This document shows positions 18,425 through 28,169 of a stretch of 64,000 nucleotides of DNA, in pieces (position 1 is the stretch's first letter; each line of letters opens with the position of its first letter). Below the pieces are notes generated by a model, which saw only the letters and a program-made list of their open reading frames with translations, was not told the DNA's origin and did no database searches. Source of the DNA: Psychrobacter sp. FDAARGOS_221 (GTDB lineage: Bacteria; Pseudomonadota; Gammaproteobacteria; Pseudomonadales; Moraxellaceae); assembly GCF_002313155.2 (NCBI RefSeq), contig NZ_NWFK02000001.1, positions 2,976,001-3,040,000 of the forward strand, written 5' to 3'. Both the position numbers and the translations under genes were made by a program.

Positions 18425-20077
18425 ATGGCAGACTTTAACAACAAAAAATCTTCACAATCAGCTGACACCTCCAATAGCCTTGATGCGTCAAAAACTTACC
18501 CGGTGCCTTGGTATTATCAATTGGCCATTAAGCTGCTAAAGCCGGTGTATCAGTTTATTCTATGGCGTCGTCATCAGAAGGCAAAAAAGACAGGTTTGCC
18601 CATCGCTGACTACAATATTGAAACCGATGCGCGTTTTGGTAAACAGTATCCGCCAGCGCCGACGTTGGCTGCCAGTCACCCGCAATCGGCAACAGATACT
18701 GTGTTTAGTGGTCGTACCATCTGGTGTCATGCGGTGTCATTGGGTGAGACCAATACCATTGCGCCGATGCTCAAGCAAATGCTGGCTCAAGGCGCTAAGA
18801 TTTGGCTGACGAATACCACTCAGACTGGATATGCACGCACCCAGACATTATTTGCCGAAGCACTGGCATCCGGTCAGATGGTGCATAGCTTTGTACCTGT
18901 TGATGATGCGACAGTGATTAAGCGTTTTGTGGCGCATGCCAAGCCAGATCTAGTGATGTTTGTAGAAACTGAGCTGTGGGCTAATATCTTGGCAGTGCTG
19001 CATGAATCAGATATTCCTTCTGTTTTGGTCAATGCCAGATTATCGCAAAAATCGTTTGATAGTTACGCTAAGTTTAGCAAAGTCAGCCAGGGCATGATGC
19101 ATAACATCAGTATGATCATCGCTCAAGATGTAGATTCAGCCAAGCGCTTTCGTAAATTAGGCACCCCTGTGCCCAAAATACGCCGAGCAGACTCTCTAAA
19201 ATGGTCAACCAGTCCTATTGATTTATCTTCTGAGTCAGTTGGCCACTTGCAAGCAGAGCAGTTACAGCAGCTGCAAGCGAAATTTGCAGCACCTGAGACT
19301 AATGGCGGTCCTGATTTGAGCGATGTGGCTGGGACGTTACAAAGCCGTCCTATTTGGGTGGCAGGTAGTACGCATGAAGGAGAGGAGACACAAGTGCTGC
19401 AAGCGCATAAGCAATTATTGCAGCAGCCTGGGTTAGAAAAAGCGCTACTCATTTTAGTACCTCGACATCCTGAGCGTTTTGATGCAGTCGCCGAAATGAT
19501 TGAACAATCAGGGCTAACGTTTAACAGACGCAGTCAACAGCAGTTGATAGCAGCCGATACACAAGTCTATTTAGCTGACACCATGGGTGAGCTGATTGAT
19601 TGCTATCAGTTGGCAGATGTTGCCTTTATCGGTGGCTCATTGGTTAATATTGGCGGTCACAATCCGATTGAAGCGGCATGTTTTGCTAAGCCAGTTATTA
19701 TGGGTACTCATACTCAGTCTTGCCATGAAGTGGTTGCGGAGTTAAGTGCTGCTGGTGCCCTGCAAGTTGTCGCTTCAGATGACGCAGCGAATGCAAAAAA
19801 CAGCGGTAAAGCCAGTAAACAAGAGCACGGCCAGTCAATACAACCTGAGGTAAGTCTCTATCAAGCGCTACGACTGTGGCTAGGTGAACCGCACTTAGCT
19901 GAGCAGGCGGGTGAAAAAGGACAACAATTGGTAGCACAAAAGAGTGATGCCATGCAGCGCCAGTTGGCGATGATTGAAAAGCTGTTAGCAGATCATTATA
20001 GCAAGCAGCCAGTCGATAATGAGCAGCTCAATGACATTGACTTTGATCACTTTGAAGTGCGTCAGCGTTCTGATTAA
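18425..20077 (+). CDS. waaA: 3-deoxy-D-manno-octulosonic acid (Kdo) transferase
   Basis: A GT-B glycosyltransferase that adds Kdo to lipid A at the inner membrane. Family landmarks are RFGKQYPPAP, the acceptor-site WCHAVSLGE (catalytic Glu), WLTNTTQTGY, FVPVDD, FVETELWANIL, NARLSQKS and the C-terminal GGSLVNIGGHNPIEAACF. The protein has 550 residues against about 420-430 for the family, owing to inserts near 265-300 and 460-485 and a 50-residue N-terminal extension. The start is ATG 18425; an in-frame TTG at 18419 also has an AAGGTG site. rsmE follows after 54 bases. Confidence 0.93.
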   Translation: MADFNNKKSSQSADTSNSLDASKTYPVPWYYQLAIKLLKPVYQFILWRRHQKAKKTGLPIADYNIETDARFGKQYPPAPTLAASHPQSATDTVFSGRTIWCHAVSLGETNTIAPMLKQMLAQGAKIWLTNTTQTGYARTQTLFAEALASGQMVHSFVPVDDATVIKRFVAHAKPDLVMFVETELWANILAVLHESDIPSVLVNARLSQKSFDSYAKFSKVSQGMMHNISMIIAQDVDSAKRFRKLGTPVPKIRRADSLKWSTSPIDLSSESVGHLQAEQLQQLQAKFAAPETNGGPDLSDVAGTLQSRPIWVAGSTHEGEETQVLQAHKQLLQQPGLEKALLILVPRHPERFDAVAEMIEQSGLTFNRRSQQQLIAADTQVYLADTMGELIDCYQLADVAFIGGSLVNIGGHNPIEAACFAKPVIMGTHTQSCHEVVAELSAAGALQVVASDDAANAKNSGKASKQEHGQSIQPEVSLYQALRLWLGEPHLAEQAGEKGQQLVAQKSDAMQRQLAMIEKLLADHYSKQPVDNEQLNDIDFDHFEVRQRSD

Positions 20078-20131
20078 ACAGTGTTTTTTGAATAGCGCTT
20101 CAGTTAACCAGTTACTAAAGGGTCGTTTACT

Positions 20132-20875
20132 GTGAATATTGTATTGCTTGATCAGACTGCATTTGTTAATGCTCCGATGAATGGTTCTGAGGCAGTTTCA
20201 AAACAGCTACAGATAACAGATGCCACTCAAGTTGCGCATATTCAACAAGTATTAAAATTAAAAGTAGGTGAACGACTAAAAATAGGACAGCGAAATGGTC
20301 TGATAGGAAGTGCGCAAGTTGCGCAGTTATCAGATGATCAGGTGTTATTAACCGATGTGCAGCTAGAAAGTCAGCCGCCAGCTAAACTAGACTTACGCAT
20401 TATATTGGCGCTACCTAGACCCAAAGTGTTACGACGACTAATTATGGATATGACTGCAATCGGTGTGGCCGAGATTGTACTGGTCAATAGCTATCGCACT
20501 GACAAAAGCTACTGGCAAAGTCCGATGCTAAAACGCATAGATGAGTTTGTTCAAGAAGGTCTTCAGCAAGGGGTAGATACCATAGCGCCTCAGATTCACC
20601 TAAAAAAGCGCTTTAAACCCTTTGTCGAAGATGAGCTACCTGCCATGATTGCTGGACAGCGCGCTGCGGTTGCGCATCCTTATGCCAATAAAACTCTGTC
20701 TGAGTTGTCAGCGACTCATGGCTTACCGAAGTGGCTGTGTATTGGGGCTGAAGGTGGTTGGATTGATTATGAGGTTAAGCTGCTTCAAGCGCAGGGCTGT
20801 GAAGTGATCAGCTTTGGAGATCGTATTTTACGTACAGAAGCGGTCGTCAATGCGTTGTGTGGGCGTTATTTATAG
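20132..20875 (+). CDS. rsmE: 16S rRNA (uracil1498-N3)-methyltransferase
   Basis: A SPOUT-fold methyltransferase of 247 residues modifying U1498 of 16S rRNA with S-adenosylmethionine. An N-terminal PUA-like domain (HIQQVLKLKVGERLKIG) is followed by the knotted domain: ILALPRPKVLRRLIMDMTAI, IVLVNSYRTDKSYW, then the SAM-binding loops IGAEGGW and SFGDRILRTEAVVNALC. The start is GTG, with AAAGGG about ten bases upstream. It lies 54 bases after waaA, perhaps in one transcript. Confidence 0.93.
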   Translation: MNIVLLDQTAFVNAPMNGSEAVSKQLQITDATQVAHIQQVLKLKVGERLKIGQRNGLIGSAQVAQLSDDQVLLTDVQLESQPPAKLDLRIILALPRPKVLRRLIMDMTAIGVAEIVLVNSYRTDKSYWQSPMLKRIDEFVQEGLQQGVDTIAPQIHLKKRFKPFVEDELPAMIAGQRAAVAHPYANKTLSELSATHGLPKWLCIGAEGGWIDYEVKLLQAQGCEVISFGDRILRTEAVVNALCGRYL

Positions 20876-20990
20876 GTTGTTAATTTAGCAAGTTTTAATC
20901 ATATTCAGTTTTCTCAGTCTTAAAGTCAGTCTTTTTTTAAAACAGCTGTTTGATTTTTAGTTTGCATCGCTTCTATGTAGTACTGCTTCG

Positions 20991-21035
20991 ATTAATATTG
21001 TTTTCATTAATACTGTTTTTATTAATAACTGTTTT
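20991..21035. repeat. Three tandem copies of a 15-bp unit
   Basis: Units 20991-21005, 21006-21020 and 21021-21035 share ATTAATAxTGTTTT with small changes, in the spacer between rsmE and the binding-protein gene. Confidence 0.7.
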
Positions 21036-21095
21036 AGTTATTAGCAAATTATTTAGTTCGTGTGTTTTGCTTGTTTTTATTCATAGGTTTATTTG

Positions 21096-22292
21096 ATGTC
21101 ATACGCTGCCGTTATCAGTCGCTTTACCCGTCCATTGTCTCAACTGAGCAAGCCTGCAATGGCGGCGCTGTGTATGGCGGTTTTAACCGTGTCTGGCTGT
21201 TCTAATCAAAACGATATAAATGCAGATGATAATGAAAACGACGCTGAAAACAGTGCATTAATGCAAGAGCGTTTTCAAGTAGCGACCGATTTAGATATCG
21301 AGCAGATGCGCAAAGTAGGTGACGCTTATAGCGAAGAGACCGGTGTGCTGATTGACTGGATACCGATGGATGAGCAGGTATTTACCGTTAAGTTCGATGA
21401 AGAACCGCCGCTGGTGTTTGATATTAAAGTGCCAACCGGTAGCGATATGGTCATCATGCGTAGCGCCTACACCTTGGCTAATGCCAAAGCCAGTCATGTA
21501 TTACAGCCATTAGGCTCTGAGATATTAAACAGCAAAGTGCCTAAGCAATATCAAGATGAAGATGGATTTTGGTATGGGGTTGGCATGTATGGACGTACGT
21601 TGGTGTATAACCATAACAAGGTAAACGAGCCAGAATTGATCAACTATGCCAGTGTCGGTGCTAACAAATGGCAAGGCCGCTTGTGTATGACCGATGTATT
21701 TAGCCCTGAAAATCAGGCCATTGCTAAAATGATGTGGGGTTATCGAGGCACTAAATTAACGCCTGAGATTGTCAGAAACTGGCAAATCAATATGGGCGCG
21801 CCTTCTGACAGTGACAGTCAAGTACTGGCAAAGATAGACCAAGGCCTGTGCGATGTAGGTATCGTCGACTCTGATGTGTTTTGGCAGTATAGCAAGACAA
21901 ACCCAAATACCGCGGTGCGCCTGATGTGGGCCAACCAAATCAACCGCGGTACTATTACCAATGCCATTAGCATGGGCATGTTGGACTCAGGCGAAGACGT
22001 TGGTCAAGCACTAAGATTTATGGAGTGGTTGGTCAGTGATGAAGGTCAGGCGTTATTTGCTTACCATACCAGCAGCTTTCCTATCGCCACTATCGAAGAT
22101 GAGTCGATTGATAAAGCAGTTATTCGCCCCGAGTGGACTGAGTTTTCTGCCGATGCGACCTTATTGTCTGAGGTGATTGCCAATCATCGCAAAATTGAGC
22201 CTGCCGAGCCGCCTGAAGTTAAACCCAAAACTGAAGAAGCTGAGGATGAGGCAGACAGTAAAACTACTCAAGAGACTAAAGCTACCGAGTAG
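21096..22292 (+). CDS. FbpA/FutA-like binding lipoprotein lacking the iron-binding tyrosines
   Basis: A periplasmic binding-protein paralogue of 398 residues. The signal peptide ends in a lipobox, LTVSGC, so it is probably a lipoprotein. The fold follows FbpA/FutA (LNSKVPKQYQ, GRTLVYNHNKVN, ASVGANKWQGRLC, LMWANQ, MEWLVSDEGQALFA). Where the next gene has the iron-ligand tyrosines (NSYYYGR), this one has DSDVFWQY, and its C-terminus carries an extra acidic tail of about 45 residues. It lies upstream of a complete iron ABC system. It may bind another ligand or play an accessory role. Confidence 0.8.
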   Translation: MSYAAVISRFTRPLSQLSKPAMAALCMAVLTVSGCSNQNDINADDNENDAENSALMQERFQVATDLDIEQMRKVGDAYSEETGVLIDWIPMDEQVFTVKFDEEPPLVFDIKVPTGSDMVIMRSAYTLANAKASHVLQPLGSEILNSKVPKQYQDEDGFWYGVGMYGRTLVYNHNKVNEPELINYASVGANKWQGRLCMTDVFSPENQAIAKMMWGYRGTKLTPEIVRNWQINMGAPSDSDSQVLAKIDQGLCDVGIVDSDVFWQYSKTNPNTAVRLMWANQINRGTITNAISMGMLDSGEDVGQALRFMEWLVSDEGQALFAYHTSSFPIATIEDESIDKAVIRPEWTEFSADATLLSEVIANHRKIEPAEPPEVKPKTEEAEDEADSKTTQETKATE

Positions 22293-22474
22293 GCGTAGGG
22301 CGATTAGTAGATTCAATCGTATATAAGCTCAAATAGTTAAGTAGAAAAATTAGGCTAGAAAAGGTTAAGACAAAACGATTGATGGACTGATTTAAAAGCA
22401 TTAAATCCTCGTAATGATAAAATTAAGCTCAGGTTTAAAGCGATTATTTGGGTTCGAAATGATAGATTCTAATT

Positions 22475-22493
22475 GTTATTGATAATTATTACT
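22475..22493. promoter_or_regulatory. Candidate Fur box upstream of the iron-binding protein gene
   Basis: The 19-mer GTTATTGATAATTATTACT matches 14 of 19 positions of the Fur consensus GATAATGATAATCATTATC. It lies about 150 bases before the fbpA-like start, in a 347-base spacer that otherwise shows only AT-rich sequence. Iron repression of the operon is the expected outcome. Confidence 0.5.
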
Positions 22494-22639
22494 ATTTGTA
22501 TTACTATACATTTCGTTAGTAAAAGCAATATTTATTGGCCTAATTAACGCATCAATATCGCACCTTAAATGAGTGCAAATTGCATCAGCAATATTATAAA
22601 AATACATTTAACCAGATTAGATATCGTAAAGAGGATTGT

Positions 22640-23743
22640 ATGGGTACAGAACAAGCGGCAACATCAATGCTAGGTAAGAGCAAAGTTACCTTATTAGGTG
22701 CTGCTATGATGAGTGCACTGGCTTTAGCAGGCTGTAATAGTAGCAATGATAGTGACAAAGTAGCTGATGCTGACAGTCCAGCGACCCGAAACGATTCGGA
22801 AGTGGTTACTGTTTATTCTTCACGTAATGAGCAATTAATTCAGCCTTTATTAGATGAATTTACCAAAGAAACCGGTATAGCTGTTGAGCTTGTGACTGAT
22901 AAAACCGGCCCATTAATGGCACGTTTAGAAGCTGAAAGTACCAATACACCAGCAGATATGCTACTAACGGTTGATGCCGGTAACTTATGGCAAGCGGGCG
23001 AGCAAGGCTTGTTGCAGCCGCTTAATTCAGAAGTGATTAACAGCAATGTGCCAGAAAAATACCGCTCAGCAAAAGATCTATGGACGGGTCTATCACTACG
23101 TGCGCGTACTATTTTTTATGATCCAAAAAAAGTAAGCCCAGAAGATCTGTCAACTTATGCGGACCTTGCTGATCCAAAATGGAAAGGCAAATTATGTTTA
23201 CGTACCTCGCAAAAGGTATATAATCAGTCATTGGTTGCCAGTATGATTGAACATTATGGCGAGCCAAAAACTGAAGAAATCGTTAAAGGCTGGGTGGCTA
23301 ACTTAGCAGCGCCTGTGTTTAGCAGCGATAATAAAATGCTTGAAGCCATTGCTGCCGGTCAGTGTGAAGTGGGTATTGCCAACAGTTACTACTATGGCCG
23401 TACCTTAGAAGAAAACCCTGATTTCCCTGTAAAACTATTCTGGGCTAACCAAGGTGAAGGCGCTGAAGCAACCGGTACTCATGTTAACGTATCTGGCGCA
23501 GGTATTATCAAAAACGCTGATAACGTTGAAGGCGCACGTAAGCTGATCGAATGGTTGTCTTCTGACACCGCGCAAGGTCAATACGCCAGCAGCGATAAAG
23601 AGTTCCCAGTGAAAGAAGGTATTGATGAGTCAGACCTTCTACGTTCATGGGGACCATTCAAACAAGATGACATTAATGTTAGCATCTTTGGTCAACGTCA
23701 AGCACAAGCGGTACAATTAATGGATCGTGCAGGTTACGAATAA
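22640..23743 (+). CDS. fbpA: Iron(III) ABC transporter substrate-binding lipoprotein (FbpA/FutA)
   Basis: The periplasmic iron(III)-binding protein of the uptake system, 367 residues from the ATG with GAGGA upstream (an upstream in-frame TTG is unlikely). The signal peptide ends at the lipobox LALAGC. Family segments are VVTVYSSRNEQLIQPLLDEF, FTKETGI, ADLADPKWKGKLC and the tyrosine cluster NSYYYGR (Tyr250-252), which supplies iron ligands in FbpA and FutA. A Fur-like site lies upstream; the permease and ATPase genes follow. The first of the two binding proteins lacks these tyrosines, so this one is the likely iron carrier. Confidence 0.92.
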   Translation: MGTEQAATSMLGKSKVTLLGAAMMSALALAGCNSSNDSDKVADADSPATRNDSEVVTVYSSRNEQLIQPLLDEFTKETGIAVELVTDKTGPLMARLEAESTNTPADMLLTVDAGNLWQAGEQGLLQPLNSEVINSNVPEKYRSAKDLWTGLSLRARTIFYDPKKVSPEDLSTYADLADPKWKGKLCLRTSQKVYNQSLVASMIEHYGEPKTEEIVKGWVANLAAPVFSSDNKMLEAIAAGQCEVGIANSYYYGRTLEENPDFPVKLFWANQGEGAEATGTHVNVSGAGIIKNADNVEGARKLIEWLSSDTAQGQYASSDKEFPVKEGIDESDLLRSWGPFKQDDINVSIFGQRQAQAVQLMDRAGYE

Positions 23744-23783
23744 AACATACTAAGCCAAAATGCGCTAAGCGAACTTTGTCGTC

Positions 23784-23818
23784 TATCGGCTAGAGTGATT
23801 TAATCAGTCTAGCCGATA
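23784..23818 (+). other. Strong hairpin between fbpA and the permease gene
   Basis: TATCGGCTAGA and TCTAGCCGATA form a perfect 11-bp stem around 13 bases, with no T run after it. Such hairpins in binding-protein operons can protect the upstream message, giving more binding protein than permease. Confidence 0.6.
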
Positions 23819-23989
23819 AGCTTATTATCTAGATGATTTATTACTATGATGACTGTCTCTTGCACTAAATTTGTTTTAAAGTATTGAGATAGTAGTCATT
23901 GTTTTAAAACGTTTTTATCAAGACGTATGCATTAAGATGTGGTTATTAAGATGCATGAGCAGACAAAGCAGGTTTAGCATTAGGGGTTT

Positions 23990-25588
23990 ATGAAAGCGAA
24001 TCAATCCAACAAATCTCTAATAGCGAAATTAGTCCTTGGTCTAATTTCGCTATTTATGTTGATACCCATCATTATTGTCATGCGCTCATGGTTTGAGCCT
24101 ATGGCTGAGGTATGGTCGCACCTTGCAGACTATGTCTTACCCTCCGTATTAAAAAATAGCGCTTTAATCCTAGTCTTAGTCACCGTAATAGCAGGTAGTC
24201 TTGGCACCTATTTGGCGTGGTTAACCAGTATGTATCGCTTTACTGGGCAGAAGTTTTTTGCTTGGGCATTAATGCTGCCATTTGCCATTCCCGCTTATGT
24301 ACTGGCTTTTGTCAGTGTCGGTATCTTTGATTACAGTGGCATATTGCAAAGTAGCTTAAGAGAGCTGGGGATAAATGGTTCTTTTATTCAGATACGTAAC
24401 GTCTGGGGCGCCGGTGTTATCTTATCACTGGTGTTCTATCCTTATGTGTATCTATTGGCGAGACAAGCTTTTTTATCGCAAGGGCAACGGGCGCTAGAAG
24501 CGGGTCAAATGTTAGGGCTAACTCGGCAACAAGCATTTTTTAAAGTGGCTTTGCCTCAAGCTATGCCGTGGATTGTTGGCGGTTTGCTATTAACCTGGAT
24601 GGAAACCTTAGCTGATTTTGGTGCCGTATCTGTATTTAACCTAGATACGTTTACAACGGCAATTTATAAAGCTTGGTTTGGCTTTTTTAGTTTAACCACG
24701 GCAGCGCAGCTGGCCGCCTTATTAATCGTAGCAGTATTTATTGTGCTGCTGTTTGAGCGTTATTGGCAAAAAAAGCGCAGTTATCTACCCAGTGCAGGCA
24801 GCCGCCAACGTCAACAATTATCTGGATTAAAAAATCTGTGGGCATTACTCTTTTGTAGCCTGATTTTTATTTTGGCGTTTGGCATCCCTATGGGTCAGCT
24901 GCTAATCTGGGTGATTGATAACTATCATATTGATTTGGATAATCGTTATTGGGGCTTTGTCACCAATACTTTGCTCATTGCCAGTGCAACCGCAGTCACC
25001 ATTGCGGTATTAGCGTTGTTAATGGCATGGCTGTTGCGCCAATTCCCAAGCCGTAGCAACCAGCTGTTGGTATCTTTGGCTAATCTGGGTTATGCCGTGC
25101 CCGGCACAGTATTGGCGGTGGGGGTATTTATCCCAATTGCGTCGATGGACAACGCGTTAATCGCTTTAAATATCACAACCACTCAGGTCATTAGCGGTAG
25201 TGTGGTAGTGATGTTATTGGCATTGACCACACGCTTTGTGACAGTTGGCTTTCAGCCCATTGATCGTCAGCTTAATCGATTAACACCCAGTCAGGAGCAG
25301 GCGGCGCAGTTATTAACGACCAATCGTTGGCAGCGCTGGCGTCAAGTATATTTACCAGTTATCAGCCCAGGTGTATTAACCGCACTGATCATGGTGTTCG
25401 TTGAAGTTACTAAAGAGATGCCCATTACTCTAATGACGCGTCGTCAAGGTTGGGATACACTGGCTGTCAGAGTGTTTGAAATGACCTCTGAGGGTATGTA
25501 TGAGCGTGCCGCGCTACCCAGTTTGACCATAGTGTTGGTTGGATTGATACCGGTTATCTTATTAATACGTCAGTCAGATAAAAGTTAA
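23990..25588 (+). CDS. fbpB: Iron(III) ABC transporter permease, fused two-domain (FbpB)
   Basis: An inner-membrane permease of 532 residues with about twelve helices in two homologous halves. Each half carries the EAA loop that docks to the ATPase: EAGQMLGLTRQQAFFKVAL near residue 165 and EQAAQLLTTNRWQRWRQVYL near 435. The segments WMETLADFGAVSVFN and VEVTKEMPITLMTRRQGWDT are typical of FbpB and AfuB. It follows fbpA by about 250 bases and precedes the ATPase gene by 140, all on one strand. Confidence 0.92.
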   Translation: MKANQSNKSLIAKLVLGLISLFMLIPIIIVMRSWFEPMAEVWSHLADYVLPSVLKNSALILVLVTVIAGSLGTYLAWLTSMYRFTGQKFFAWALMLPFAIPAYVLAFVSVGIFDYSGILQSSLRELGINGSFIQIRNVWGAGVILSLVFYPYVYLLARQAFLSQGQRALEAGQMLGLTRQQAFFKVALPQAMPWIVGGLLLTWMETLADFGAVSVFNLDTFTTAIYKAWFGFFSLTTAAQLAALLIVAVFIVLLFERYWQKKRSYLPSAGSRQRQQLSGLKNLWALLFCSLIFILAFGIPMGQLLIWVIDNYHIDLDNRYWGFVTNTLLIASATAVTIAVLALLMAWLLRQFPSRSNQLLVSLANLGYAVPGTVLAVGVFIPIASMDNALIALNITTTQVISGSVVVMLLALTTRFVTVGFQPIDRQLNRLTPSQEQAAQLLTTNRWQRWRQVYLPVISPGVLTALIMVFVEVTKEMPITLMTRRQGWDTLAVRVFEMTSEGMYERAALPSLTIVLVGLIPVILLIRQSDKS

Positions 25589-25728
25589 TTATTTTTATCA
25601 GTATTAATTACAGTTAATCAGAGCCATAGTTAATAAGAGCCAGAGCGCTTAATTTTATTTGTGTTTGATTGCCAATATCATTCGTCATTATTTATTTATT
25701 AAAATAGCCTAAGCAAAGGTAAGCCAAT

Positions 25729-26928
25729 ATGCAGCAGCAACCAGCAGCCACTTCAGCGGATATGACAGCGAGCAAATCACCGTATCTGGTTATCGATCAG
25801 ATCAGTGTTAGCTTTGATCAAACCCAAGTGGTCAAAGCGCTATCGATGAGTTTAGAGCAGGGTGAGATAGGTTGTTTATTAGGGTTTAGTGGTTGTGGTA
25901 AGACTACCGCGCTAAGAGCGATTGCTGGTCTTGAGCAGCCGGTGCAAGGTCGGGTAATCTTAAATAATAAAGTGTTGACTGATATTGAGTCTAACAAGGT
26001 CAACGTGCAAGTGATGCCAGCCAAACGTGATATGGGCATGGTGTTTCAAGACTATGCGCTGTTTAGTCATCTGACGGTGAGTGAAAATATTGGCTTTGGC
26101 TTACACCGCTGGTCTAAAGCGGATAAAGCAGCCCGCATTAAAGAGATGTTGGCGTTAGTTGAGCTGACTGAACATGCCGATAAGCGTATCAATCAATTGT
26201 CTGGCGGTCAGCAGCAACGTATTGCTTTAGCGCGTGCGCTAGCGCCTAAGCCTGAGCTGCTTTTGTTAGATGAGCCATTTTCAAACTTAGATATGATGCT
26301 GCGAGAATCACTGGCAGCCAAAGTACGTGATATCTTAAAACAGACCAATACCACGGCTATTTTGGTTACCCATGATCAGCATGAAGCCTTTGCTATTGCT
26401 GATAAGATTGGTGTGATGCATAAGGGTAAGTTGGCACAGTGGGCAACACCTGACGAGCTGTATCATGAACCGAACAGTCCGTTCATTGCTGAATTTATTG
26501 GTGAAGGTGCGATGATTGATGGGGTGATTGAACAAGGCACCATCAAGACAGCACTGGGTGATATCAAGCGCTATCCTGAGCCGATTCATTCGCATTATCA
26601 AGAATACGATTATGAGACTTACTACAATACCGGTGAAGTGTGTGAATACGACTTTGCCAATGGCACTCAGATTAAAGTGCTGATTCGTCCTGATGATATC
26701 GTGCACGATGATAGCAGTCCGCAGCAGGCCATTGTAGTCGGGCGCGTGTTTCGAGGTGCTAACTTTTTATACCGATTGCGCTTAGACAATGGGGAAGAGG
26801 TGCTGTCGTTAATCTCCAGTCACCATGACCATCCGATTGGCTCATCGATTGGTTTTAGACCCTTGATGGCTCATGTGGTGTTATTCCATGGCGATGACTT
26901 GGATGTGACCACTTGGCACCGTATTTAG
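25729..26928 (+). CDS. fbpC: Iron(III) ABC transporter ATP-binding protein (FbpC)
   Basis: The cytoplasmic ATPase of the iron importer, 399 residues. Walker A is GFSGCGKTT, the Q-loop MVFQDYALF, the signature LSGGQQQRIALARAL, Walker B LLLLDEPFSNLD and the switch TRILVTHD-like ILVTHDQHEAF. The C-terminal part (IEQGTIKTALGDIKRYP, VLIRPDDIVHDD) is the TOBE regulatory domain. An N-terminal extension of about 20 residues precedes the first strand. It ends 29 bases before the convergent cmoM gene. Confidence 0.93.
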   Translation: MQQQPAATSADMTASKSPYLVIDQISVSFDQTQVVKALSMSLEQGEIGCLLGFSGCGKTTALRAIAGLEQPVQGRVILNNKVLTDIESNKVNVQVMPAKRDMGMVFQDYALFSHLTVSENIGFGLHRWSKADKAARIKEMLALVELTEHADKRINQLSGGQQQRIALARALAPKPELLLLDEPFSNLDMMLRESLAAKVRDILKQTNTTAILVTHDQHEAFAIADKIGVMHKGKLAQWATPDELYHEPNSPFIAEFIGEGAMIDGVIEQGTIKTALGDIKRYPEPIHSHYQEYDYETYYNTGEVCEYDFANGTQIKVLIRPDDIVHDDSSPQQAIVVGRVFRGANFLYRLRLDNGEEVLSLISSHHDHPIGSSIGFRPLMAHVVLFHGDDLDVTTWHRI

Positions 26929-26957
26929 TTAGTTCAAATATCTAGCTGATTTAAATT

Positions 26958-27761
26958 TTATTGCTGACGCTGCGCCAATACGTGCAAATAACGCCCCAGC
27001 CATTTATAAGGGGTTTGATTTGAGTAGCGTAGCTCCATCTTAATCACTGCTTCAGGATTGGTATGACCGCCACGCTTTAGCGGTGAATAATCATGAAATA
27101 CGCGTAAGCCACTGACTGAATTAATCTGTAAGCCTTGATCCTCAAGCCAACCTGCCACTTGCTCATAGCTGACAGGGTTGTTTGGAGTCAGGCTTTTTTT
27201 ATTGTCTGATTTAAACTCTGGGTTATTTAGCAAGTTAAAGTTACCCATAATCAAGTTGCGATAGACAAAACTGGCCGGATTATAAAAACACAGTGATAGT
27301 ACCCCGTCAGCAGCAAGCCAGCGGGCAAAAAATGGCATGATGTCACTGGGCTGACCCAACCACTCAAGTAGAGCATGGCATAATATTAAGTCATAGCCCT
27401 CGTCTGCTGTCTCACCAAGAATTTCTTCAAAATGCTGATACGGACATACCAACCAACTAATTTTATCTAACACGCCACGTTCGCTGGCGTTTTTTTTGGC
27501 CTCGACCAACATATTGTGTGAGATGTCATTAATCGTCACCTGATGTCCTTGCTCGGCCAATTCAATTGAAATCTGTGCCAAGCCGGCACCAACATCCAAA
27601 ATTCTAAGCGGTCTATTGTGTTGCGCAGACAGCTGCTTGACCACATCAGTTAGATCTCGCTTGAGAACAGCCAGACGAATGTCACCTTTTAATCCGCCAT
27701 ATACCTTTTTGACAAAATGCTCAGTAATGGGGTCAAAATTACGGTCTTCAGATACGCTCAT
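26958..27761 (-). CDS. cmoM: tRNA 5-carboxymethoxyuridine methyltransferase
   Basis: A SAM-dependent class I methyltransferase of 267 residues that methylates cmo5U34 of tRNA to mcmo5U. It starts EDRNFDPITEHFVKKVYGGL and continues KGDIRLAVLKRDL, which is the CmoM signature. The SAM site is ILDVGAGLAQISIELA, with Asp in INDISHNM. Also visible are HALLEWL, CFYNPASFVYRNLIMGNF and the C-terminal RYLHVLAQ. It is divergent from gyrA across a 408-base spacer and convergent with fbpC. Confidence 0.9.
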   Translation of the reverse strand: MSVSEDRNFDPITEHFVKKVYGGLKGDIRLAVLKRDLTDVVKQLSAQHNRPLRILDVGAGLAQISIELAEQGHQVTINDISHNMLVEAKKNASERGVLDKISWLVCPYQHFEEILGETADEGYDLILCHALLEWLGQPSDIMPFFARWLAADGVLSLCFYNPASFVYRNLIMGNFNLLNNPEFKSDNKKSLTPNNPVSYEQVAGWLEDQGLQINSVSGLRVFHDYSPLKRGGHTNPEAVIKMELRYSNQTPYKWLGRYLHVLAQRQQ

Positions 27762-27981
27762 AGCAGTCAGGTTTCCAAAAAATACAGATAGGTTTTAATA
27801 AAATAATAAAGTTTGTGTCAATAAACACAAAATAATGGCTGTTTTTATAAGAGAGTTTGGGGCGTTTTTTAATTTAAATCTAACAGGCGGCTAATTTTAA
27901 CCCAGTTTGCATTCAATCGCTGCCGTTTTGTTGTCAATAGTTGTCATCATGGCTTGGATACAGCCCTATAAATGCACCCGT

Positions 27982-28009
27982 TTGAGGCTAATTTGTGCTA
28001 AAATATAAC
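27982..28009 (+). promoter_or_regulatory. Candidate gyrA promoter
   Basis: TTGAGG and TATAAC are separated by 16 bases, about 160 bases before the gyrA start. It is the best pair in the 408-base divergent spacer 27762-28169, which otherwise shows no element I can name. gyrA promoters are usually supercoiling-sensitive. Confidence 0.35.
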
Positions 28010-28169
28010 AGTTAATTTTTTGCATGAATTGGTTCAAAAATTGGCTATAAAACTGACAAAATAGTTGAGCAGTCAGTTTAGCAAAAACAATCAATAAAAA
28101 ACTTTAAAAATAGTTTGCAGAAGGTTCCTAATTTAAGTCGGGGACAACTGCTAACATGGAGATGTATGT

